Below, in pieces: positions 1-8,898 of a stretch of 64,000 nt of DNA; position 1 is the stretch's first letter, and every line of letters begins with the position of its first letter. The DNA is from Parabacteroides timonensis. GTDB taxonomy: Bacteria > Bacteroidota > Bacteroidia > Bacteroidales > Tannerellaceae. Both the position numbers and the translations under genes were made by a program. Under the pieces are notes generated by a model that saw only the letters and a program-made list of their open reading frames with translations, did no database searches and was not told the DNA's origin. Location: NCBI RefSeq assembly GCF_900128505.1, contig NZ_LT669941.1, positions 124,001 through 188,000 on the forward strand. Reading direction: 5' to 3'.

Positions 1-133
1 GAAATTAAAGGAACTATTTTTCATTAAACTAAAAGAATATAAGGATCAGGCGGATTACAAAGAAGAAGATTTGGATGTCTTTTCCCACCTGGCCGAAAAT
101 TTTAAATGGTTCCATGTAGAACTGGCTAAATAA
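1..133 (+). CDS. C-terminal end of an unidentified protein (partial)
   Basis: Reading from base 2 there is an open frame of 43 codons ending in TAA at 131-133; the start lies outside the window. The visible tail is rich in Lys, Glu and aromatic residues and ends FKWFHVELAK. It shows no helix-turn-helix like that of sigma-70 region 4, so I do not think it is the FecI-type sigma factor expected beside the downstream FecR. Function not recognised. Confidence 0.5.
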   Translation, partial: KLKELFFIKLKEYKDQADYKEEDLDVFSHLAENFKWFHVELAK

Positions 134-235
134 CCTATCCTCCAATATTTTTTCCGTTTTAAATGCAAATTTCTGATTTTCGTTGAGTACGTTCTTCCTG
201 TCCCATCGTTTTAATAGTGTAAATACAAAGGAAAC

Positions 236-1330
236 GTGCTAAGGAAAGATAACATATCAGACAACTACTTTTTCAGGAAAGCCAGGCGATCGGTTAATCT
301 GATGAAAAAAATCGAACAGGTAAATCCACAGGAGATTGACGACTCGTGGAATGCTGTTGAACAAATATTGCTGGCCTCTGAACAAGAAAAAGTAAAAATA
401 AAGAAAACGAGATTCCGTCTTGCCTGGTCTTCTGTGGCCGCCATATTGATTGTTGGAGTTGCTCTCTTCTCCACTTTATATTTGGTACCCGGTGAATCTT
501 CTTTGGTGGCTGCCTTACATGATAACAGTATGGTTGCTGACAGTACAACGGAAATTTCTTTGTTTACTTCCGGTAATCATTTGAAACTGGAGGATGAGTC
601 GATCCTTGACTATGATTCGGAAGGAAAAGTTTCCATCAACAAACAGCAGGTCTATTCTGCACAAAATGTCCATGCTGTTAAGAGTGAAAAAGAACTGAAC
701 CATATTATTGTTCCTAAAGGAAGACGGATGAATATCACATTTGAGGATGGAACCAAGATGTATGTAAATGCTGGCAGCCATGTAATATACCCGGCCGTAT
801 TTGATAAGAAAAGGAGAGAAATAGCTGTTGAAGGCGAAGTTTTTCTGGATGTGGCGCGTGATCCTCAACGTCCGTTCATCGTAAAGACCGGGAAATTTGA
901 TGTGAAAGTGTTAGGAACAGTCTTTAATGTTACAGCATATCGAAATGATAAATCAGCATCGGTTGTATTGGTGAAAGGTTGTGTTGAAGTGGAGACAGAT
1001 GCGAAAGAGAAAGTTATGATGTCACCGGATCAGCGAGTTTGTATTACAGATGGAAAAACATCGACCGAAAAAGTGAATGTATTTAAATATATATGTTGGA
1101 AAGATAACCTGATGTATTTGAAGAATGACCGGACCGGAGACGTCCTGAATCGTGTAGCAAGATATTACGGAGTAAATATCCGTTATGATGAAGAGGTAAC
1201 CGATATTCCTATTTCCGGTAAACTTGATTTGCAGGGAGATATCAGATCGGTACTGGATGTTATTGAAGAATCGATTTCCGTAAAATCGGAATGCGATAGT
1301 TCGGGTGATTTCTATTTATCGTTGAAATGA
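236..1330 (+). CDS. FecR-family anti-sigma factor
   Basis: A 364-aa single-pass inner-membrane protein. A short cytoplasmic N-terminus (about 62 residues) is followed by one transmembrane helix near residues 64-86, then the periplasmic FecR domain (about 150-250) and a C-terminal DUF4974-like segment (about 290-360). FecR proteins hold an ECF sigma factor inactive until the STN domain of a partner TonB-dependent receptor signals across the periplasm; the next gene is exactly such a receptor. The start used is GTG at 236, the first start after an in-frame stop at 215; ATG at 302 is an alternative that would shorten the cytoplasmic part. Oddity: no FecI-type sigma gene lies between the window edge and this gene, and the usual DUF4880 N-terminus is not evident. 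Confidence 0.85.
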   Translation: MLRKDNISDNYFFRKARRSVNLMKKIEQVNPQEIDDSWNAVEQILLASEQEKVKIKKTRFRLAWSSVAAILIVGVALFSTLYLVPGESSLVAALHDNSMVADSTTEISLFTSGNHLKLEDESILDYDSEGKVSINKQQVYSAQNVHAVKSEKELNHIIVPKGRRMNITFEDGTKMYVNAGSHVIYPAVFDKKRREIAVEGEVFLDVARDPQRPFIVKTGKFDVKVLGTVFNVTAYRNDKSASVVLVKGCVEVETDAKEKVMMSPDQRVCITDGKTSTEKVNVFKYICWKDNLMYLKNDRTGDVLNRVARYYGVNIRYDEEVTDIPISGKLDLQGDIRSVLDVIEESISVKSECDSSGDFYLSLK

Positions 1331-1386
1331 TAGATTATTAACTAAATAAGACAGCCTATGGTTATATCAAGTTGGAAAACAAAAAA

Positions 1387-1417
1387 GATCGGATAATATT
1401 AGCCGTATTACCCGATC
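1387..1417 (+). other. Hairpin between fecR and susC
   Basis: GATCGG at 1387-1392 pairs with CCGATC at 1412-1417, and inner TAAT/ATTA bases extend the stem past one mismatch. It lies 51 bases upstream of the SusC start. No T-tract follows, so it may be an attenuator, an RNA-processing signal or an operator rather than a terminator. Confidence 0.4.
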
Positions 1418-1468
1418 CTAAAAATTCTCTAAAATTGTAACTCACTTAAAGAATTAGTAAACAAAGGT

Positions 1469-4400
1469 ATGAAAAAAATGAAGACGATTAGTCCCAAAAT
1501 GACTAATTATTTAAAATGTTTTTGTTTATCCGCATGTTTTATTTCTATTTCTGTTAACCATTTATCAGCTTTACCTATCCCTGCCCAGCAAGAAAGGTTA
1601 AGTATCCACATGCAGGATAAAACGTTGGAAGATGTATTTACATTTATTGAAAATCACAGCGATTATGTATTTATCTATCACGCTTCCAAAATAGATTTAA
1701 ATCATAAAGTGAATGTAGATATCAAAGATCAACCGATCAAAGATATTCTGAAAGATGTATTTAAAGAGACAGGATTGACTTATGTCGTGAAAGGACGACA
1801 GATCGTTGTCAAAAAAGAGGAGGTATCCCAGGCTCCTGTTGTTCAGAATGTTTCTGTTCCCCAGCAGCAAAAAGGAATGATTGTTTCCGGGAATATTAAG
1901 GATGATACCGGTTTTCCTTTGATTGGGGTGAATGTCGTAGTCAAAGGTTCTAACCAGGGAGTCATAACGGATGTTGATGGAAACTTTACAATGGAGAACA
2001 TTCCCTCTTCTGCCATATTGCGATTTTCCTATATTGGATATCAGCCGGTGGAAGTGAAGGCCCAGGAATCTATTGTATTGGTGATGCATGAAGATAATGA
2101 AAAACTGGAAGAGGTGGTTGTTGTCGGTTATGGAACACAGAAAAAGGTAAACCTGACGGGGGCTATTGAAGTGGTGGATGGAGATAGATTGAAAAACCGC
2201 CCGTCGACGAATGTTTCGCAAGTATTGCAAGGAACCGTTTCCGGCATGAACTTCTCTTATGGGAACGCCGGTTCCGAGCCGGGAGCTAAACTGAATCTTC
2301 AGATTCGTGGACAAGGAGAACCCTACGTACTTATCGATGGAACAGTGGGAGACTTGAATATGATAGACCCCAATGATATCGAGAATATTTCTGTATTAAA
2401 GGATGCTGCTGCCTCTGCAATTTATGGAGCACGTGCTCCGTATGGTGTTGTCATTATAACTACGAAGTCTGGAAAGCGCGAGGAAAAGATACAGGTAGAC
2501 TTTTCTGCCAATGTTGCTTTTACGAAGCCGATCCGTAAACCACGCATGGTTGATTCTTATACATTTGTACGGGCTATGAATGAGTTCCATGACAATCAGG
2601 GGGAATCTCGTTTATTTGCAGAAGAGACGATAGACCGGATTATCGCTTACATTAATAATCCATCTTTACCTGAGACGGTGCCTGATGCGACAAACCCGAA
2701 TCAATGGGCCACTTATTTATTGGCAAATGGTAATAATGACTGGATCGATGTACATTTCGGTTCCGGTGTTCGTAATCAGGAAAACGTGTCTATCAAAGGA
2801 GGTGGAAAAGATATAGCCTTCTTCCTTTCTGCCGGACATGCTTATGAGAAAGGTATTCTTAATTTTGGAAAAGATACTTACCGACGGATCAACTTCAATG
2901 CCAAATTGGACCTGAATTTAACCAAATGGTGGAAAATGTCGTCCAATACACGTCTCGTTCAGTCTACCCGGGAGAATCCGAACTACGATGATGAAGGTGA
3001 TTATGATATGATGATCCATCAGATTTTCCGTACTCAACCGAATCAATTTTTGAAATCTCCTAACGGTTATTATTCCCGTTTGTCAAGAATACCTATGATT
3101 GAAGCCGGATCGGATAAAACCATAACAAGAGGAATACTACAACGTTTTGCAACAGAAATTACTCCGTTGAAGAACTGGACGATCAGTGCCGATTATTCGA
3201 TAGATTTCCCTTATACCAGTTTTGTCTCCAACAATCTTACAGCTTATGAAGACTTGGTAGACGGATCGTTATCTGCTATCCCGACGACGGTTCCTTCGTA
3301 TGTAAATAAGTATAAATCACATACTTCTTACAATTCGTTGAATGTCTATACATCTTATAAATTTGATCTGAAAGATAAACACCATTTTGCTGCTATGCTG
3401 GGATTCCAGCAGGAATCAAACTCTTATGATTATCTGAGTGGACTGAAAAAAGAACTCATTACACCGGAAGTCCCTTCTATTTCAACATCTACCGGCGAGA
3501 TGCAAACGACGGACGATTTGACACATTGGTCTACTCAGGGATATTTTGCCCGTCTGAATTATGATTATATGGGTAAGTATCTGGTGGAAGTGAATGCCCG
3601 TTACGATGGTACTTCGAAGTTTACAAAAGATCATAGGTGGGGTTTATTCCCTTCTTTCTCTTTGGGTTGGAATATTTCTCATGAGAAATTCTGGGAACCG
3701 ATTTCCCCTTATGTAAATACATTGAAGTTAAGAACATCATGGGGTAGTTTGGGGAATCAAAATGTGGATGCTTATCAGGATTTACCTTTGTTAGGTACGA
3801 AAATGAATTTGGAATGGATTTTAAACGGGAAACGTCCGGCTTATACTACTGCTCCGAACTTAATTAATCCGGTGTTGACGTGGGAATCATCGAAAACGGT
3901 AGATGTGGGTGCTGACTTGGGATTCTTTAATAACAGATTGCAGATAACTGCCGATTACTACCAGCGTCTGACTTTTGACCGTCTCGGACCGGCCCAGGCT
4001 TTACCAGCTGTGTTGGGAGCCGATATCCCTAAAGTGAATAACTCCGAATTGAGAACAAGAGGATGGGATTTATCCTTAACCTGGAGGGATAAGATAAATA
4101 ATGATTTCTCTTACTCGGTTACCGCCATGGTGTTTGATTATAAGAGTGTAGTTACTAAGTATAATAACCCGACCGGTATTTTGACAACCGATTATGAAGG
4201 AAAGACAATTGGGGAAATCTGGGGATATGAAACAGTTGGACTGATCCAGACGCAGGAGGAAGCAGACCAGATTAATCAAAGTAAATCTCAGAATTTTATA
4301 AATGCTCAGATATGGCGTACCGGCGATGTGGTGTATCGGGATTTGAATGGTGATGGCAAGATAAACAATGGAAAGAATACAGTTTCTGATCATGGTGACT

Positions 4401-4951
4401 TGCGGATAATAGGTAATGATACTCCACGGTACCAGTTTGGAATTACATTGTCGGCCGATTATAAAGGATTTGATTTAATGGCCTTCTTTCAGGGAACGGC
4501 AAAAAGGGACCTGTGGTTGACCGGTAATATGTTCTGGGGATTCAATAACTGGAATCAAACGACTTTATTCCCTCATCATCTGGATTATTACCGTGATGCG
4601 GAAGGGACGACCTATTCCGGGTTGGGAGTGAATACGGATGCTTATTATCCCCGACCATACAGTCAGTCGAGCCTGTATAAAAAGAATCAGCAGGTTCAAA
4701 CGAGATATTTACAAAACGGAGCTTATTTGAGGCTTAAGAATTTGCAGTTGGGTTATTCGATACCTCAACCGGTCCTTAGAAAAGTCGGTTTACAGAAAGC
4801 CCGGATTTACTGTTCGGCCGAGAATGTATTCACATTGACGAATTTGCCCATAGGATTTGATCCTGAAACAGCGAATTTGGGTAAATACGGAAATGGTAAA
4901 TCCATGTTTTCACTGGCCGTTCTGTCTTTCGGCTTAAATGTTTCATTTTAA
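1469..4951 (+). CDS. SusC/RagA-type TonB-dependent receptor with STN signalling domain
   Basis: An 1160-aa outer-membrane transporter. After a signal peptide (cut near residue 35-40) come an STN/secretin-like domain (about 44-115, the part that contacts FecR), a CarboxypepD_reg-like beta-sandwich (about 138-210, containing GVNVVVKG and DGNFTMENIP), a TonB-box-like segment (EEVVVVGYGTQKK) and the plug (about 225-340), then the beta-barrel ending in an aromatic residue (LNVSF). The start ATG precedes a normal Lys-rich signal n-region. SusC proteins import ligands handed over by a lidding SusD lipoprotein, whose gene overlaps or immediately follows. The STN domain and adjacent FecR mean expression is probably autoregulated through an ECF sigma factor. 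Substrate unknown; no glycoside hydrolase is adjacent. Confidence 0.95.
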   Translation: MKKMKTISPKMTNYLKCFCLSACFISISVNHLSALPIPAQQERLSIHMQDKTLEDVFTFIENHSDYVFIYHASKIDLNHKVNVDIKDQPIKDILKDVFKETGLTYVVKGRQIVVKKEEVSQAPVVQNVSVPQQQKGMIVSGNIKDDTGFPLIGVNVVVKGSNQGVITDVDGNFTMENIPSSAILRFSYIGYQPVEVKAQESIVLVMHEDNEKLEEVVVVGYGTQKKVNLTGAIEVVDGDRLKNRPSTNVSQVLQGTVSGMNFSYGNAGSEPGAKLNLQIRGQGEPYVLIDGTVGDLNMIDPNDIENISVLKDAAASAIYGARAPYGVVIITTKSGKREEKIQVDFSANVAFTKPIRKPRMVDSYTFVRAMNEFHDNQGESRLFAEETIDRIIAYINNPSLPETVPDATNPNQWATYLLANGNNDWIDVHFGSGVRNQENVSIKGGGKDIAFFLSAGHAYEKGILNFGKDTYRRINFNAKLDLNLTKWWKMSSNTRLVQSTRENPNYDDEGDYDMMIHQIFRTQPNQFLKSPNGYYSRLSRIPMIEAGSDKTITRGILQRFATEITPLKNWTISADYSIDFPYTSFVSNNLTAYEDLVDGSLSAIPTTVPSYVNKYKSHTSYNSLNVYTSYKFDLKDKHHFAAMLGFQQESNSYDYLSGLKKELITPEVPSISTSTGEMQTTDDLTHWSTQGYFARLNYDYMGKYLVEVNARYDGTSKFTKDHRWGLFPSFSLGWNISHEKFWEPISPYVNTLKLRTSWGSLGNQNVDAYQDLPLLGTKMNLEWILNGKRPAYTTAPNLINPVLTWESSKTVDVGADLGFFNNRLQITADYYQRLTFDRLGPAQALPAVLGADIPKVNNSELRTRGWDLSLTWRDKINNDFSYSVTAMVFDYKSVVTKYNNPTGILTTDYEGKTIGEIWGYETVGLIQTQEEADQINQSKSQNFINAQIWRTGDVVYRDLNGDGKINNGKNTVSDHGDLRIIGNDTPRYQFGITLSADYKGFDLMAFFQGTAKRDLWLTGNMFWGFNNWNQTTLFPHHLDYYRDAEGTTYSGLGVNTDAYYPRPYSQSSLYKKNQQVQTRYLQNGAYLRLKNLQLGYSIPQPVLRKVGLQKARIYCSAENVFTLTNLPIGFDPETANLGKYGNGKSMFSLAVLSFGLNVSF

Positions 4952-4977
4952 TGAATCCTCTTAAAAATATAGATGCA

Positions 4978-6744
4978 ATGAAAAGAAATATAATATTATT
5001 GCCTATCGGCTTGTTATTAGCAATACTGATAAGTTCTTGCGAAGACTATCTGGAAAAAAAGCCGTTGACTCAGATTGGGAATGATGATTACTGGAAAGCG
5101 ACCAGCGACTTGGCTAATTATACATTACAGTTTTATCCGTCGCTTCCTGCATTTGAAGTTGTCGGTAGTTATTTAGGATTATTAGGATGGGACGGAACGA
5201 GAGGTTCGGATACACAGATAACAGGTGTACCCAGTACTGTATGGAATGGTTCCCGCTCTCCTGTGACTTCTACTTCCGATAAAGAGTGGAACTGGACGAA
5301 TATCCGGAGTGTCAATGTGTTTTTCGACAATTATCGGAAGTGTAAAGATCCTTTCGACAGTTATAAGCATTTTGTAGGAGAGGCACATTTCTTCAAAGCC
5401 TGGTTTTATTTTGAAAAAGTGCGTGCCTATGGAGATGTTCCCTGGTTCTCTAAAGCGCTGGAAACAGATTCGGAGGAGTTGTACAAGGCTAGGGATTCCC
5501 GTATTCTTGTTGTCGACTCGATCCTGTGGAATCTGGACAGAGCAATAGAATATTTGAATCCGTTGAAATCGGTAGATGGCGGTTCGAACCGATTGAGTAA
5601 AGAGGTGGCATTGCTTTTCAAATCACGGGTTGCTTTATATGAGGGAACTTGGCAGAAGTATCATAAAGGTACTACTTTTGGAACTTCCGGTGCTGATCCG
5701 GATAAATATTTCCGTTTGGCTGTTGAGGCCGCGGAAGAGTTGATGGACCCTCAATATACGACAGGATTATATTCCACCAATTCACCGGAGGAGGATTACT
5801 GCAAAATGTTTTCTTTGACGGACCAGACTTCTAATAAAGAGGCACTTCTTTGGAAACGTTATGATAAAGGGCTGGGGATGGGACACTCTTTCCAGATTTA
5901 TGTATCCGACCGGACAGCTGGAAATTCCCTGACAATGGAACAAATTCATCATTATCTGAAAAAGAACGGAGAACCATACGACTATATATCGGTTGGAAAG
6001 ACAGTAAAAGGTGGTCAGTTTCTGACCAGGATCGCAGAGGATTGCGATCCGCGTTTGTCCCAGACAATCTGGATTCCCGATATGGTAATGTGGGATAATG
6101 GGTATGGTAAAGGTATCTTTACGAAGCCATTCCTGAATCAGTCGGGTGAATATTTGAACAATACGGGATTTCAGATAAAGAAAGGGAATGATCCGAAAGA
6201 TCCCCAGGCCGGAAGCGGTGTATCATGGAATACCAATTGTGTTACAGGATCTATTGTTTTTCGTTATGCTGAAGCTTTGTTGAATTATGCCGAAGCGAAA
6301 TGTGAGTTGGGTGAGGTGGTAGATTATGATAAATCGATCAACCTGTTGCGAAAAAGAGTAGGAATGCCAGACTTTAAAGTGCAGACTGATGCTTCCCGTT
6401 CATTCTATGCCGATTATGGGTATGCAATTTCGGATGAATTATATGAAATAAGAAGAGAGCGTACTGTTGAATTAGGTTGTGAAGGTTTCCGGTATGATGA
6501 TATTATGAGATGGGCTGCCCATAGTTTGCTTAAAGGAAAGCGTCCGAAAGGATATCCTCTGGATTTATCGGAATGGGAAGGTATAAAGATTAATTATAAG
6601 GTAGATGAGAACGGATTACTGGATCCTTATATCGGTCAGATCCCTAATGGATATGGTTTTGACCCGGAAAGGGATTATCTTGAATGCATTCCGATCAATG
6701 AGATAACATTGAATCCGCAACTGATACAAAATCCTGGTTGGTAG
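4978..6744 (+). CDS. SusD/RagB-family substrate-binding lipoprotein
   Basis: Outer-membrane lipoprotein that lids the SusC channel. From ATG 4978 the protein (588 aa) begins MKRNIILLPIGLL and has a lipobox ending ISSC, followed by acidic EDYLEKKP, as is usual for surface lipoproteins. An in-frame ATG at 4951, overlapping the susC stop by one base, would add nine residues; I prefer 4978 because it gives a compact signal peptide. SusD hallmarks include an N-terminal TPR-like helical region with HFFKAWFYFEKVRAYGDVPW and a C-terminal ETVELGCEGFRYDDIMRW-like segment (actual text RERTVELGCEGFRYDDIMRW). It is translationally linked to the STN-type susC. Confidence 0.93.
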   Translation: MKRNIILLPIGLLLAILISSCEDYLEKKPLTQIGNDDYWKATSDLANYTLQFYPSLPAFEVVGSYLGLLGWDGTRGSDTQITGVPSTVWNGSRSPVTSTSDKEWNWTNIRSVNVFFDNYRKCKDPFDSYKHFVGEAHFFKAWFYFEKVRAYGDVPWFSKALETDSEELYKARDSRILVVDSILWNLDRAIEYLNPLKSVDGGSNRLSKEVALLFKSRVALYEGTWQKYHKGTTFGTSGADPDKYFRLAVEAAEELMDPQYTTGLYSTNSPEEDYCKMFSLTDQTSNKEALLWKRYDKGLGMGHSFQIYVSDRTAGNSLTMEQIHHYLKKNGEPYDYISVGKTVKGGQFLTRIAEDCDPRLSQTIWIPDMVMWDNGYGKGIFTKPFLNQSGEYLNNTGFQIKKGNDPKDPQAGSGVSWNTNCVTGSIVFRYAEALLNYAEAKCELGEVVDYDKSINLLRKRVGMPDFKVQTDASRSFYADYGYAISDELYEIRRERTVELGCEGFRYDDIMRWAAHSLLKGKRPKGYPLDLSEWEGIKINYKVDENGLLDPYIGQIPNGYGFDPERDYLECIPINEITLNPQLIQNPGW

Positions 6745-6754
6745 TTTTTTATAA

Positions 6755-6783
6755 TTTGAGGTATTGACTTTTTATTAACTTTG
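6755..6783 (+). promoter_or_regulatory. Putative promoter of the metallophosphoesterase gene
   Basis: TTTG at 6755-6758 and TAACTTTG at 6776-6783 are spaced by 17 bases and match the Bacteroidota -33/-7 pattern. The gene begins 73 bases downstream. Confidence 0.5.
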
Positions 6784-6793
6784 TGAGTCTGTG

Positions 6794-6825
6794 TCAAGAG
6801 TTTGTCGTGTTTGGCAAATTCTTGA
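6794..6825 (+). other. Inverted repeat in the 5' leader
   Basis: TCAAGAGTTTG at 6794-6804 pairs with CAAATTCTTGA at 6815-6825 with one mismatch and a 10-base loop. If the promoter at 6776 is used, this structure sits at the very 5' end of the transcript. It could instead be the terminator of the susCD unit, although no T-run follows. Confidence 0.4.
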
Positions 6826-6856
6826 TATAACCTTATAAATCCATGAAACTAATAAT

Positions 6857-7765
6857 ATGATGAACAGACGTTTATTTTTGCAAAAGGCATGTGGGGGAGT
6901 GTTGTTGTTGGCTGCTTCTCCTTCTTTAATATCATGTGATCGTCAGCAGCATCCTGTTCGGTTCGGAATTGTTACCGATCTGCATTATTCGCGACGTGAA
7001 CCTTACGGCACACGTTATTTCCCTCAAACGATGGATAAGCTGAAAGAAGCTATAAAGGTTTTTAACCAATCAAAGCTGGATTTCGTGATTGAACTGGGAG
7101 ATCTTAAAGATCAGGATAACGTTCCTCAGAGGGAGCAAACAATTACTTATCTGGATGAAATAGAAAAAGAATTTCAAACATTTCAGGGACCGGTCTATCA
7201 TGTTTTAGGTAACCATGACATGGATAGTATTTCTAAAGATGACTTTTTGCAGCATACGTCCAATCATGGTGATGCCGATAAGAAAACATATTATTCGTTT
7301 ACCTTTAATGGTCTGAAATTCATTGTTCTGGATGCAAATCATAATCTGGATGGAGCACCTTATGATAAAGGAAACTTTGACTGGACAAAGGCTTTTATTC
7401 CTAAAGAGCAGGTTATGTGGTTGCAAGGGGAGTTGAAAGAGAAAAATAAACCGATAATAATCTTTATTCATCAGCTGTTGGATCGTTTTTCAGATATCGG
7501 TAAAGAGCTTTGTGTCAGCAATGCAGATGATATTGTTCCTCTGTTGGAGGAAAACGGAAATGTGCTTGCTGTATTTCAGGGACATCATCATGCGGGGCAT
7601 TATAGTTTTCGTAATAATATCCATTATTGGACTATGAAAGGGATGATAGAGGGGAATCTTCCTGATAATAATAGTTTTGCAGTCGTGGAGATTGATCCTC
7701 AAAACAATATTCATATCGATGGTTTCTATAATTGTGAGGATAAAGATTTGAACAGGAATTTGTAA
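6857..7765 (+). CDS. Secreted or lipid-anchored metallophosphoesterase
   Basis: A 302-aa calcineurin-like phosphoesterase. The N-terminus NRRLFLQKACGG resembles a twin-arginine leader and is followed by a lipobox-like SLISC near residue 27, so the protein is probably exported and lipidated. Metal-binding motifs appear in the family order: DLHYS (about 42), GDLKD (about 81), GNHDMD (about 121), IHQ (about 202) and GHHHAGH (about 243). Two adjacent ATGs make the start 6857 or 6860. It follows the FecR-SusC-SusD unit, so it may remove phosphate from the imported ligand, but its own promoter suggests independent expression. Substrate not predictable. Confidence 0.85.
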   Translation: MMNRRLFLQKACGGVLLLAASPSLISCDRQQHPVRFGIVTDLHYSRREPYGTRYFPQTMDKLKEAIKVFNQSKLDFVIELGDLKDQDNVPQREQTITYLDEIEKEFQTFQGPVYHVLGNHDMDSISKDDFLQHTSNHGDADKKTYYSFTFNGLKFIVLDANHNLDGAPYDKGNFDWTKAFIPKEQVMWLQGELKEKNKPIIIFIHQLLDRFSDIGKELCVSNADDIVPLLEENGNVLAVFQGHHHAGHYSFRNNIHYWTMKGMIEGNLPDNNSFAVVEIDPQNNIHIDGFYNCEDKDLNRNL

Positions 7766-7794
7766 AATCGATAATTTAAAGAAAAGGTTTTAAT

Positions 7795-7829
7795 AAAAAA
7801 GCCAGATAATTTTGTTTATCTGGCTTTTT
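7795..7829 (+). terminator. Bidirectional intrinsic terminator
   Basis: GCCAGATAA (7801-7809) pairs perfectly with TTATCTGGC (7816-7824); an A-run lies before and a T-run after, so it can end both the phosphoesterase transcript and the converging metF transcript. Confidence 0.9.
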
Positions 7830-7864
7830 ATTGTTGTTCTCCGTCTTGGAGGAGATTCTCTTTT

Positions 7865-8815
7865 TTAATATACTTCTTTCGCAACTTTATAGACGCTATC
7901 CGTTGCCATCATTGTATAAAAATGCAGGCTGGGGACTCCGTGAGCGATCAGGTCTTTACATTGCTGGATACACCATTCTACACCAACGGCTTTTACTTCG
8001 TCGTCGTTATTACATTTACGAAGTTCGGTGGCAAACGGCTCCGGTATATCGGAACGGAATATTTTAGGTAATACCGTTAATTGATTCTTGAATACGACGG
8101 GCTTGATTCCCGGAATGATCGGAACAGTGATTCCTTCTGCACGGCAACGATCCACAAATGAATAATATTTTTCGTTGTCGAAAAACATTTGGGTTACCAG
8201 GTAATCAGCTCCGTTTTTTACTTTCTCCTTCAGGTAGAAAATATCAGAATCCATATTGGGAGCCTCTTCATGCTTTTCCGGATAACAGGCCATACCGTAG
8301 GAAAATGGGGTTTCATTGGCTTCAAATGTAGAACCGTCTACTGCGATGCCTTTGTTGAAGTTGTTTACCTGTTCCTGTAAACCGGTTGCATGTTCATGAT
8401 ACTGATCGGTGTTCTGCCCTGCCTCTAACGTTTTTACATCCCCGCGGAGTAAAAGCAGGTCGTAAACACCTAAAAAGTTAAGGTCGATCAGTGCATATTC
8501 GGTTTCGTCTTTCGTGAAACCTTTACAGATGATATGCGGGACGGCCGGAATGCCATATTTATTCTGAATGGCAGAAGCAATAGCTACCGATCCCGGTCGC
8601 TTGCGGATATTCACTTTCTGAAAACTTCCGTCGGGAAGCGTTTTATAAATGTATTCGCTGTGATGGGAGGTTATATTAATGTACTTAGGATCGAATTCTT
8701 TTAGTTTATCAATCACATTGTACACTTTTTGTATGCTGTTCCCTTTTATAGGAGGAAGTATTTCGAATGAGAAAGCAGTCGTTTTACTGCCGTTTATCAA
8801 ATCAATGACTTTCAT
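7865..8815 (-). CDS. metF: Methylenetetrahydrofolate reductase
   Basis: A 316-aa FAD enzyme that reduces 5,10-methylene-THF to 5-methyl-THF for methionine synthesis. The N-terminus FSFEILPPIKG carries the catalytic Glu of the family, NITSHHSEY follows, and VTQMFFDNEKY and IPGIKPV are typical of the TIM barrel. Length matches bacterial MetF (about 300-320 aa). The ATG lies 19 bases from a TACTTTTG element on the same strand. It is divergent from ilvE with a promoter for each in 83 bp. Confidence 0.97.
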   Translation of the reverse strand: MKVIDLINGSKTTAFSFEILPPIKGNSIQKVYNVIDKLKEFDPKYINITSHHSEYIYKTLPDGSFQKVNIRKRPGSVAIASAIQNKYGIPAVPHIICKGFTKDETEYALIDLNFLGVYDLLLLRGDVKTLEAGQNTDQYHEHATGLQEQVNNFNKGIAVDGSTFEANETPFSYGMACYPEKHEEAPNMDSDIFYLKEKVKNGADYLVTQMFFDNEKYYSFVDRCRAEGITVPIIPGIKPVVFKNQLTVLPKIFRSDIPEPFATELRKCNNDDEVKAVGVEWCIQQCKDLIAHGVPSLHFYTMMATDSVYKVAKEVY

Positions 8816-8834
8816 ATTTTAATTATTTTTGCTG

Positions 8835-8842
8835 CAAAAGTA
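8835..8842 (-). promoter_or_regulatory. -7 element of metF
   Basis: Read on the minus strand this is TACTTTTG, matching TAnnTTTG, 19 bases upstream of the metF start codon. Confidence 0.6.
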
Positions 8843-8864
8843 ACAATTATCATCTGAAATAGCT

Positions 8865-8872
8865 TACTTTTG
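8865..8872 (+). promoter_or_regulatory. -7 element of ilvE
   Basis: TACTTTTG matches TAnnTTTG, 26 bases upstream of the ilvE ATG. It repeats, in mirror orientation, the metF element 22 bases away, giving a compact divergent promoter pair. Confidence 0.6.
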
Positions 8873-8898
8873 CGATCATAATCTAATTACGACATTAT

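Noticed and set aside
1697..2314. Minus-strand open frame of 205 codons inside the STN-type susC
   Set aside because: Antisense shadow; no signal, domain or promoter.
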